Positions 1 through 5,678 of a stretch of 18,425 nt of DNA are shown piece after piece; positions within the stretch are counted from its first letter, which is position 1, and each line of letters opens with the position of its first letter. The DNA is from an uncultured Nitrospina sp. GTDB lineage: Bacteria; Nitrospinota; Nitrospinia; Nitrospinales; VA-1. Both the position numbers and the translations under genes were made by a program. The stretch is from the NCBI GenBank assembly GCA_950072225.1, contig CATMOP010000004.1, positions 1 to 18,425 of the forward strand, given 5' to 3'. The notes beneath the pieces are model-generated. The model saw only the letters and a list, made by a program, of their open reading frames with translations, did no database searches and was not told where the DNA came from.

Positions 1-336
1 AATATTTTTCGCACAGGTGCCGATATTTGTCTCAAATCCACTGGAGTTGGATAACATGGACGTAATGGTTTCAGCCACTTCAAGAAGCATTATTTTTACA
101 ATATCTTTTTCCTCTTGCAGAAATTTCTGTTCCATTATCAGCCGGTCAAAAAATTCTTCAATCTCTTTACCCAGCCCGGTAGCGGGGCTGATCCGGACTC
201 CCTTCCTCACCACAACTTCCAGATCTTTAAGTTTTTTTAACAATTTATCCTTAGTAGAAAGTGACTTATTGAGGCCTTGGATACAGGAAACCAGCAAATT
301 GGATACAAGCTCAGAAAACTCGTGTGGCGGAACATC
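1..336 (-). CDS. Partial signalling-type protein, probably N-terminal region of a GGDEF diguanylate cyclase; start disrupted
   Basis: The minus strand is open from 336 down to the window edge (112 codons). The translation is protein-like: a hydrophilic, helix-rich region containing EFSELVSNLL near its start, then EIEEFFDRLIMEQKFLQEEK, and finally SNSSGFETNIGTCAKNI at the edge. Helical stretches of this kind precede the GGDEF domain in some diguanylate cyclases, but no GGDEF motif lies inside the window, so the assignment is a guess from style. There is no proper start codon: a TAG (339-337) stands directly before the first codon, and the first in-frame alternative is a TTG at 297. A GTG at 365-363 opens a different frame that would join this one if one extra G stood in the GG pair at 336-337. 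This points to a frameshift or a base-call error. It lies downstream of the tRNA on the same strand. Confidence 0.5.
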
Positions 337-409
337 CTATTTTTTGGACTGAGTTTTTTATTCACAACAAATTCTTAATTAATGTAAATTTAGAGGAGAA
401 AATTTAAAT

Positions 410-497
410 TGGTGCCGATGGGGAGAGTCGAACTCCCACGGATTGCTCCATACGCCCCTCAAGCGCACGTGTCTACCAGTTCCACCACATCGGCACC
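410..497 (-). tRNA. leuU: tRNA-Leu, anticodon GAG
   Basis: On the minus strand the gene begins GGTGCCG at 497 and closes with CGGCACC at 411, a perfect 7-bp acceptor stem, with discriminator A at 410. The T arm (GTGGGAGTTCGACTCTCCC) and D-loop (GGTAGAC) are clear. The anticodon stem TGCGC/GCGTA holds the loop TTGAGGG, which gives anticodon GAG and decoding of CUC/CUU leucine codons. A long variable arm follows, as expected for a class II tRNA. The 3' CCA is not encoded. It starts 17 bases after the secG stop with no visible promoter between, so it is probably co-transcribed and processed from the secG message. The symbol follows the E. coli gene at the same place. Confidence 0.95.
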
Positions 498-514
498 CTG
501 AGAGAGAGAAGGTT

Positions 515-835
515 TTAATTCGAAAATGGATCAGGGGGCGCCTTGGATTCCGTTGCATTTTCAGGGACGGACTCCTCAATACCCTGAATCACAGAACTGG
601 ATTTATTTTGGTTTGAAAAGGTCGCCAGAGTCAAGGAAGTGACCATAAATAAAATAGCGATTCCAGTTGTCAATTTGGTAAGAAAATTTCCGGCCCCACT
701 ACTACCAAACATGGTTTGGCTACTGCCCCCACCAAGCCCCGAACCCATAGCCGCCCCCTTACCTGCCTGTAAAAGCACGGTAAGGATCAAACAAAAGGCT
801 GCGAGTACATGCAATACTGTAATTAATGTGTTCAT
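515..835 (-). CDS. secG: Protein translocase subunit SecG
   Basis: SecG is the small accessory membrane protein of the SecYEG channel in the inner membrane; it helps SecA-driven export. The 106-residue product has the family layout. A first membrane helix (about residues 4-22) ends in LLQAGKGAAMGSGLGGGSSQ, followed by the FGSSGAGNFLTK signature at about 43-55. A second helix (about 56-73) leads into a hydrophilic tail rich in Glu, Ser and Pro. The GxGxA and GGSSQ loop is the most conserved part of SecG. The ATG at 835 has only a weak purine-rich stretch upstream (AGAAAAAG). It lies 68 bases after tpiA and 17 bases before tRNA-Leu(GAG). The tpiA-secG-tRNA-Leu order is a frequent bacterial arrangement, which supports the call. 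Confidence 0.95.
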   Translation of the reverse strand: MNTLITVLHVLAAFCLILTVLLQAGKGAAMGSGLGGGSSQTMFGSSGAGNFLTKLTTGIAILFMVTSLTLATFSNQNKSSSVIQGIEESVPENATESKAPPDPFSN

Positions 836-903
836 CTTTTTCTAAATAATACCAATCGTTGCAGATTATCCACTGAGAACCCACGATTATGGCTAAAAAT
901 GGT

Positions 904-1671
904 TCAGGGTTCAAGAGCAGAATTGATAATAGCACAAAATGACTCAAAATCCAGACTGGCCCCGCCGACCAGCGCGCCATCTATTTCATCTTCCTGTAAA
1001 AGTTGTTTACTGTTTTCGGGGTTTACACTCCCCCCATAGAGGATTCGTGTTCCCACTTTTTCAGAAAAGCCCAAGCTCTCAAACAAAAACTTTCTAATGA
1101 ATTTATGGATATCAGCAACCTGTTCCGGTGTTGCATTGACTCCAGTTCCTATAGCCCAAACGGGTTCATAAGCAATTGCCAAGGTGGATAACCTCTCACC
1201 AGACAAACCTGCCAGTCCTTTGGACAATTGGGTTTCAATAATATTTAAAGTTGCCCCCGCTTTTCTTTGCTCCAGAGTCTCGCCCACGCAAACCACCGCA
1301 GTGATTCCCATCTGAATGGCACGGTGAACCTTTTTATTGATCGCCGCATCATTCTCCCCAAATAAGCTACGCCTTTCCGAATGACCGATCAAAGCAAAAT
1401 CACATCCCACATCCCTTAACATTTCCAGCGAGACTTCTCCGGTATAGGCTCCCTTGCTTGCAAAATAAAAATTTTGCCCCGCCAAACGCAGCCGAGAACC
1501 TTTTATAATCTGGCCAACTGGATACAGCGATGTAAAGGGAGGAGCAATGACCACCTCTACTCCTTCGACCTCTGACAACCTGTCAACTAGCGACCGAGCC
1601 ATGTCACAGGCCTGTGAAGCCAGCATATTCATTTTCCAATTGCCAATGACAAGCGGTAACGGGGTAGTCAC
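904..1671 (-). CDS. tpiA: Triosephosphate isomerase
   Basis: Cytoplasmic enzyme that interconverts dihydroxyacetone phosphate and glyceraldehyde 3-phosphate in glycolysis and gluconeogenesis. The 255-residue length is normal for a TIM barrel. Catalytic positions are all present: Lys13 in GNWKMN, His97 in IGHSERR, and Glu169 in AYEPVWAIGTG, the start of the mobile loop 6. The phosphate-binding segments YGGSVNP and ALVGGASL follow near the C-terminus. The start is a GTG at 1671; an AGG lies six bases upstream (ATAGGTTTTAA before the GTG) and no ATG precedes the essential NWK motif. It lies 61 bases downstream of gap, so the two are probably co-transcribed. The phosphoglycerate kinase gene often found between gap and tpiA is absent here. 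Confidence 0.97.
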   Translation of the reverse strand: MTTPLPLVIGNWKMNMLASQACDMARSLVDRLSEVEGVEVVIAPPFTSLYPVGQIIKGSRLRLAGQNFYFASKGAYTGEVSLEMLRDVGCDFALIGHSERRSLFGENDAAINKKVHRAIQMGITAVVCVGETLEQRKAGATLNIIETQLSKGLAGLSGERLSTLAIAYEPVWAIGTGVNATPEQVADIHKFIRKFLFESLGFSEKVGTRILYGGSVNPENSKQLLQEDEIDGALVGGASLDFESFCAIINSALEP

Positions 1672-1732
1672 TTAAAACCTATGTCCAAAAACGGGGGGAT
1701 TTAAAAATACACCGGGACCTGTATTCCAGGAA

Positions 1733-2746
1733 TCAGCTACGGCCTATAATAAACTTCAAAAGGTCTTTAACCCTGTTGGAGTAGCCCCACTCATTGTCAT
1801 ACCAGGCTAATACCTTCACCATACTATCTCCGATGACTTTGGTGGAAATTCCGTCAATGATTGCTGAGAAGGCATCTCCATTAAAGTCTATAGACACCAG
1901 GGGTTTTTCCTCCAATCGCATTATATTATTCAAGGGACCCTGGGAAGCTTCCTTAAATGCTTCATTAACCTCTTCAGCTGTAGTTTTTTTCTCGACCTCA
2001 ACCACCAGATCAATCAGCGATACATTGGGAGTCGGGACACGAATGGCCATTCCATCAAGCTTGCCTTTAATTTCAGGTAAAACCAAAGCCACCGCTTTTG
2101 CGGCTCCCGTGGTAGTCGGAATTATGGAAAGATTCGCCGCCCTTGCCCGTCTAAGGTCTGAATGAGGCAAATCAAGAATCTTTTGGTCATTCGTATAAGA
2201 ATGAATGGTCGTCATTAGTCCTTTTTTGATCACGAACTTTTCGTGCAGAATTTTGGCTACCGGAGCCAGGCAGTTAGTGGTGCAAGAAGCGTTGGAAATA
2301 ATCTGATGATCTGAAGAAACATAAGATTCTTCATTCACACCCAAAACGATGGTCACATCCGGGTCTTTTGCCGGAGCAGAAATAATGACTTTTCTTGCGC
2401 CTGCCTCAATATGTTTCTGAGCCGCGTCACGTTTGGTAAATAACCCTGTGGACTCGATAACAAACTCCACCCCTAATTGTTTCCAAGGCAGTTGTTCGGG
2501 GTCGCGTTCAGAAATAATTTTTATATGTTTCCCGTTTATGATTAATCCCTTGGAATCCGATTGCACATCCTGAGAGGCAACACCCTGAATAGAATCATAT
2601 TTAAAAAGATGCGCCAAAGTAGCGGAATCCGTTAAATCATTGATGGCCACAATTTCAAAATCCGAGCATTCCGGATCATTCAATATGCATTTCAATACCG
2701 CCCTGCCTATGCGCCCAAAACCGTTGATGCCGACCTTCGTTGTCAT
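1733..2746 (-). CDS. gap: Glyceraldehyde-3-phosphate dehydrogenase, type I (NAD-dependent)
   Basis: Cytoplasmic dehydrogenase that converts glyceraldehyde 3-phosphate, NAD+ and phosphate to 1,3-bisphosphoglycerate, or the reverse in gluconeogenesis. From the ATG at 2746 the product is 337 residues. The Rossmann motif GINGFGRIGR is at the N-terminus. Asp in AINDLTD (about residue 37) is the usual mark of NAD rather than NADP preference. The catalytic cysteine lies in SNASCTTNCLAP (about Cys155) with its partner histidine in TIHSYTND (about His182); the substrate-binding RRARAANLSIIPTTTGAA segment follows. An in-frame TTG at 2755 adds three residues and sits five bases behind AGAAAGG, whereas the ATG sits 14 bases behind it, so the TTG may be the real start. 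A good sigma-70-like promoter lies about 100 bases upstream (2852-2880). Confidence 0.96.
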   Translation of the reverse strand: MTTKVGINGFGRIGRAVLKCILNDPECSDFEIVAINDLTDSATLAHLFKYDSIQGVASQDVQSDSKGLIINGKHIKIISERDPEQLPWKQLGVEFVIESTGLFTKRDAAQKHIEAGARKVIISAPAKDPDVTIVLGVNEESYVSSDHQIISNASCTTNCLAPVAKILHEKFVIKKGLMTTIHSYTNDQKILDLPHSDLRRARAANLSIIPTTTGAAKAVALVLPEIKGKLDGMAIRVPTPNVSLIDLVVEVEKKTTAEEVNEAFKEASQGPLNNIMRLEEKPLVSIDFNGDAFSAIIDGISTKVIGDSMVKVLAWYDNEWGYSNRVKDLLKFIIGRS

Positions 2747-2851
2747 TATTATCAAACAACCTTTCTAAAAAAACCTATTGAAAATATGAGAGTTAAAATG
2801 ATCGAGGGTAGTAAAACAACAGGAAAGCTCAACCACTCGGAAACTAGGGGG

Positions 2852-2880
2852 AGTATGCAAAATTTACAAATTCAAGTCAA
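2852..2880 (-). promoter_or_regulatory. Probable sigma-70-type promoter for gap-tpiA-secG-tRNA-Leu
   Basis: Reading the minus strand, TTGACT (2880-2875) is followed after exactly 17 bases by CATACT (2857-2852). These match the consensus boxes at five and four of six positions. It lies in the 176-base gap between the coiled-coil gene and gap, giving a leader of roughly 95-100 bases. No clear terminator or riboswitch is visible in that leader. Confidence 0.55.
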
Positions 2881-2922
2881 TACAAACCTGCGGACAATTC
2901 TAGAGCCTAAAATTTAAAACCT

Positions 2923-3708
2923 TTATTCAGCGGCCGACACCTGACTTTTTGAAGCGATAGCCTTTGATTCCGCCGCAGTAAGGTAGGTAAATAGGATATG
3001 ATCTGTCTCATCACTGATTTCCAAAGTTCTTTCAGCACCATTCACCAAACGTTTGAACTCATTAATCAAAAGCCCTTCTTCATTAATCGATGATTCGAGT
3101 TCCGTTTCGACTTTTTTGACCTCTTCCAAAAGCCGGAGTCCATTCTCTTCCAGAAAATTTATTTTTTTCTGAGCATCATCTTTTTTAACCAGGATTTCCC
3201 CACGGGCTCTTGTGATTTCCGAACGCAATTTTTCAATGGAAAACAATTCTCCGTCCAGACGCTTAAAACTTTTATCCAGGTTTTCCAAATAATTTCGCCG
3301 CCGCTGTATAAGGTATTCCCAGGAACCCGCAGAATCTAGATCGTCATTATTTTTATCACGGCCGATGGACTCCAACTCAGTAGACCCACTTAAAAGTTCT
3401 TCGTACCTTATTTTGATAGAGTTTTCCTCGGTTTGCAGTTGCGCCAGATTATTGGAAATTTTGTCAATATTCTGCACATAAATATCTACGTTTCGCATTA
3501 GGGTTTCCAAATTCTCAATATTCTCCTTAACCTGCTCCCCGATGGAGGCCAACTGTCCTTCAATGGACATGTGAAACTTTTCTTTGTATTCCAATACCCT
3601 ATTAAAAGTTTCAACAATACGGGAATATTCGCGTGCACTGGAAACCCCGCGTTCACGAATCGAAACATTGTCTTGGGAAATCTGAGAAGAACTGTTGAAT
3701 TCTGGCAT
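2923..3708 (-). CDS. Uncharacterised coiled-coil protein
   Basis: I do not recognise a family. The product (261 residues from the ATG at 3708) is soluble, with no signal peptide or membrane segment, and has no cysteine. It is almost wholly charged alpha-helix. After a Ser/Gln/Asn-rich head of about 20 residues, heptad-like coiled coil runs from about residue 25 to 115 and again from about 135 to 225. The two are separated by a polar break (GRDKNNDDLDSAGSWEYL), and the tail ends in Ala/Ser-rich sequence (ASKSQVSAAE). Possible roles include a scaffold or a flagellar/division-type filament, but nothing in the sequence decides. Longer starts exist at GTG 3711 and TTG 3723; the ATG has a GGA about eight bases upstream. 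The gene sits between pdxJ and gap with its own likely promoter (TATAAT at 3754-3749). Confidence 0.75.
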   Translation of the reverse strand: MPEFNSSSQISQDNVSIRERGVSSAREYSRIVETFNRVLEYKEKFHMSIEGQLASIGEQVKENIENLETLMRNVDIYVQNIDKISNNLAQLQTEENSIKIRYEELLSGSTELESIGRDKNNDDLDSAGSWEYLIQRRRNYLENLDKSFKRLDGELFSIEKLRSEITRARGEILVKKDDAQKKINFLEENGLRLLEEVKKVETELESSINEEGLLINEFKRLVNGAERTLEISDETDHILFTYLTAAESKAIASKSQVSAAE

Positions 3709-3748
3709 CACCGCATCCGTCAATGTTTTGGCAAAATTAACTTTGAAT

Positions 3749-3777
3749 ATTATACCGCAATTTTCACACCAAACTCA
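3749..3777 (-). promoter_or_regulatory. Possible promoter of the coiled-coil gene
   Basis: The minus strand carries a perfect -10 hexamer TATAAT (3754-3749). At 17 bases spacing the -35 position (3777-3772) reads TGAGTT, a poor match. The -10 lies 40 bases before the ATG at 3708, in the non-coding gap behind pdxJ. It may need an activator or another sigma factor, or the match may be chance in AT-rich DNA. Confidence 0.35.
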
Positions 3778-3830
3778 TCGAAAATCACCAAAACCATAAT
3801 ATTTTCAAGGAGTTCTATTTATAGGCCAGG

Positions 3831-4565
3831 TCAGATTCGTAGCCTCCTACCACTTTCAATGGAGCGAATCATCTCGGTCACGGCATTTTCCATCCCCCCA
3901 TAAATAGCCTGCCCCACTATGAAATGGCCAATATTAAGTTCCTCAATTTCCGGGATCGCGGCTATGGCTTTCACATTTTCATAATTCAAACCATGACCGG
4001 CAAAAACCTTTAAACCCTGTTCGGCGGCTCTCTTAGCGCTTTTTTGTATCCGTTCCAGTTCCCTTTCAATTTCTTTAGGCGACTCCAGTTCCGTATATTT
4101 ACCGGTATTGATTTCTATGCTATCCGCCTGGATTCTTTGTGAAGCATCCACCTGCGTCAAGTCAGGATCAATGAACAGGCTGAACAAAACTCCCTTGCCC
4201 TGCATCTTTTCCCTGATTTTTGATAACGCCCTTTCCTGGGAACAGACATCCAAGCCTCCCTCCGTTGTAATTTCCTGACGTTTTTCCGGGACCAGAGAAA
4301 CCTGATAAGGCTGAATCTCAAAAGCCAAATCCACCATCTCCTGAGTAGGAGCCATTTCTAGGTTCAATCTTGTGTTAATCCCTTTTTGGACAACCCGCAC
4401 ATCTTCATCTTGAATATGACGGCGATCTTCCCTCAAATGGATAGTGATCCCCTGGGCTCCGGCCTTTTCTGCTAACAGAGCCGCTTTTAAAGGACTCGGC
4501 TCAATGGTCTTTCTGGCTTCACGGATGGTGGCAACATGGTCCACATTAACAAATAAACGGATCAT
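3831..4565 (-). CDS. pdxJ: Pyridoxine 5'-phosphate synthase
   Basis: Last step of the deoxyxylulose-5-phosphate-dependent vitamin B6 pathway: condenses 1-deoxy-D-xylulose 5-phosphate with 3-amino-2-oxopropyl phosphate to give pyridoxine 5'-phosphate in the cytoplasm. The 244-residue TIM barrel has every family signature: NVDHVATIR (residues 7-15, with Asn7, Asp9 and His10), HLREDRRHI (43-51), LNLEMA (67-72, Glu70), VPEKRQEITTEGGLD (92-106), GHGLNY and NIGHFIVGQAIYGG. The ATG at 4565 follows the folP stop by five bases, and its ribosome site (AAAAGG, about nine bases upstream) lies inside the end of folP, so translation is probably coupled. acpS, which often follows pdxJ, is not here; a coiled-coil gene follows after 122 bases. 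Confidence 0.97.
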   Translation of the reverse strand: MIRLFVNVDHVATIREARKTIEPSPLKAALLAEKAGAQGITIHLREDRRHIQDEDVRVVQKGINTRLNLEMAPTQEMVDLAFEIQPYQVSLVPEKRQEITTEGGLDVCSQERALSKIREKMQGKGVLFSLFIDPDLTQVDASQRIQADSIEINTGKYTELESPKEIERELERIQKSAKRAAEQGLKVFAGHGLNYENVKAIAAIPEIEELNIGHFIVGQAIYGGMENAVTEMIRSIESGRRLRI

Positions 4566-4570
4566 AATAA

Positions 4571-5401
4571 TTAACCTTTTTCATTCATAATCGACTCAGC
4601 AACTTTTATTGCCCTGCGAGTTGCTTGTACATCATGGGTGCGAATTATGGATGCTCCCTGTATCACCCCGAATACGGCTGCGGAGAGGGAACCTTCCAGC
4701 CTCTCATCAACAGATACATTTAATATATTTCCAATCAGGGACTTTCTGGAAATCCCCAGTAGTACCGGCTTGCCTAATTCCTTCAAGCGACTTAAATTTT
4801 TCAATATCAAAAGATTATGGGAGTCTGTTTTACCAAATCCGATGCCAGGATCTATCGCAATTTTATCCGGATCAATTCCTGCGGTAGCAGCAATGGTTAT
4901 ACTCTGGTTTAAAAATTCGGAAATTTCAGCCAGTAGATCCACATATTGCGGATTATCCTGCATGGTCTCCGGTGAACCCTGCATATGCATTAAAATCACA
5001 CCTGCGCGAAACCGGGCAATGGTTTTGGCCATGTCTGGAAATCTTTGAAGGCCCGTTATATCATTTATGATACTAGCTCCCGCATTCAAAACTTCATGGG
5101 CCACAGCAGGCTTATAGGTATCCACTGAAATAGGGATGGGAATGATTTCCGCCAGTTTTATCACGATGGGAAGCAAACGGTTTAATTCTTCCTGCTCGGA
5201 AAGGGGAGCGGATCCCGGGCGGGAGCTTTCCGCGCCAATATCCAGGATGTCTGCCCCTTCTTCAATCATTTTTTCCGCAACATGGAGGGCTTGTTCCAAT
5301 GTCCCGCACCGGCTGGCACCATAAAAAGATTCTGGAGACAGATTTATAATACCCATTACTAATGCTTCTTCCCCAGGTTGGGGGAATCGGAATGGAGTCA
5401 T
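4571..5401 (-). CDS. folP: Dihydropteroate synthase
   Basis: Joins 6-hydroxymethyl-7,8-dihydropterin diphosphate to p-aminobenzoate to make dihydropteroate in folate synthesis; it is the enzyme blocked by sulfonamides. The 276-residue product shows the pterin-binding barrel motifs in order: MGIINLSPESF (16-26), DIGAESSRPG (54-63), SVDTYKP (92-98), INDITG (112-117), LMHMQGSP (137-144), DPGIGFGK (184-191), GISRKS (216-221) and IRTHDV (253-258). Loop 1 reads NLSPESFYG instead of the commoner NVTPDSFSDGG, and loop 2 has GAESS in place of GGEST. Both are conservative, and the residues expected to matter are retained. The ATG at 5401 has GGAG nine bases upstream (5414-5411). An upstream terminator-like hairpin (5497-5543) separates it from ftsH. 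pdxJ follows five bases after its stop. Confidence 0.96.
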   Translation of the reverse strand: MTPFRFPQPGEEALVMGIINLSPESFYGASRCGTLEQALHVAEKMIEEGADILDIGAESSRPGSAPLSEQEELNRLLPIVIKLAEIIPIPISVDTYKPAVAHEVLNAGASIINDITGLQRFPDMAKTIARFRAGVILMHMQGSPETMQDNPQYVDLLAEISEFLNQSITIAATAGIDPDKIAIDPGIGFGKTDSHNLLILKNLSRLKELGKPVLLGISRKSLIGNILNVSVDERLEGSLSAAVFGVIQGASIIRTHDVQATRRAIKVAESIMNEKG

Positions 5402-5417
5402 AAGAAATTTCTCCGTC

Positions 5418-5472
5418 CACTATAGGCGTGCCGGAGAGCCGCCGGTGGCAACTGGCAATAGCTTTTTACCCC
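5418..5472. repeat. Diverged intergenic repeat, copy A
   Basis: On the plus strand this stretch reads CACTATAGGCGTG, then GGAGAGCCGCCGGTGGCAAC, then GGCAATAGCTTTTTACCCC. By eye it aligns with copies at 15607-15652 and 15780-15817 (shared core GCAATA-CTTT-ACCC after a CCGCCGG or CCTCCGC block) and with 7739-7776 (shared CACTAGGCGTG and GCAATA-CTTT-AC). It fills most of the non-coding gap just upstream of the folP ribosome site. No open frame of note runs through it. Confidence 0.5.
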
Positions 5473-5496
5473 AATGGGAGTAGCAGGGGGAAAATC

Positions 5497-5543
5497 AAAA
5501 ACTCCACATTCCGGCATAAAGCAGGATCAAACGTGGAGTTTTT
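5497..5543. terminator. Terminator-like hairpin between ftsH and folP
   Basis: A perfect 11-bp inverted repeat: AAAAACTCCAC (5497-5507) and GTGGAGTTTTT (5533-5543), with a 25-base loop. Because the stem is bordered by A and T runs it could act as a Rho-independent terminator on either strand. On the minus strand it would end ftsH transcription before folP. The loop is longer than in typical terminators, so efficiency is uncertain. Confidence 0.55.
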
Positions 5544-5565
5544 CAAAAACGACGAATTCTTGTTT

Positions 5566-5675
5566 TTATAAAGGGGATCTTAGTTTATTCGGTAATTTTC
5601 TCTATGCCAACTCGCGGGCCTTTATTTTATAAGGACCGCTCATGCATGGCCAAAATCAATTTTCAGTGATACCCT
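5566..5675. repeat. Intergenic repeat beyond the ftsH stop (short form)
   Basis: This segment directly follows the ftsH stop on the minus strand and aligns by eye with 7693-7865 behind tilS. The left block (5566-5622, with TTCTCTATGCCAAC) matches 7693-7745 (with TTCTTCTATGGCAAAC). The right block (5639-5675) matches 7829-7865: both read CTCAT, three variable bases, TGGCCAAAA, one variable base, CAATTTTCAG, then a short variable run and CCCT. The copy behind tilS has about 85 extra bases in the middle. No coding potential is evident. Confidence 0.65.
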
Positions 5676-5678
5676 AGA

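Noticed and set aside
17..352. Plus-strand frame of 111 codons at the left edge
   Set aside because: It is the shadow of the more protein-like minus-strand frame; its Ser/Thr/Phe-rich translation has no recognisable features.
385..406. TAAATTT/AAATTTA inverted repeat just beyond the tRNA
   Set aside because: The stem is entirely A/T, with no T run behind it, so it is a poor terminator and quite likely chance in AT-rich spacer DNA.
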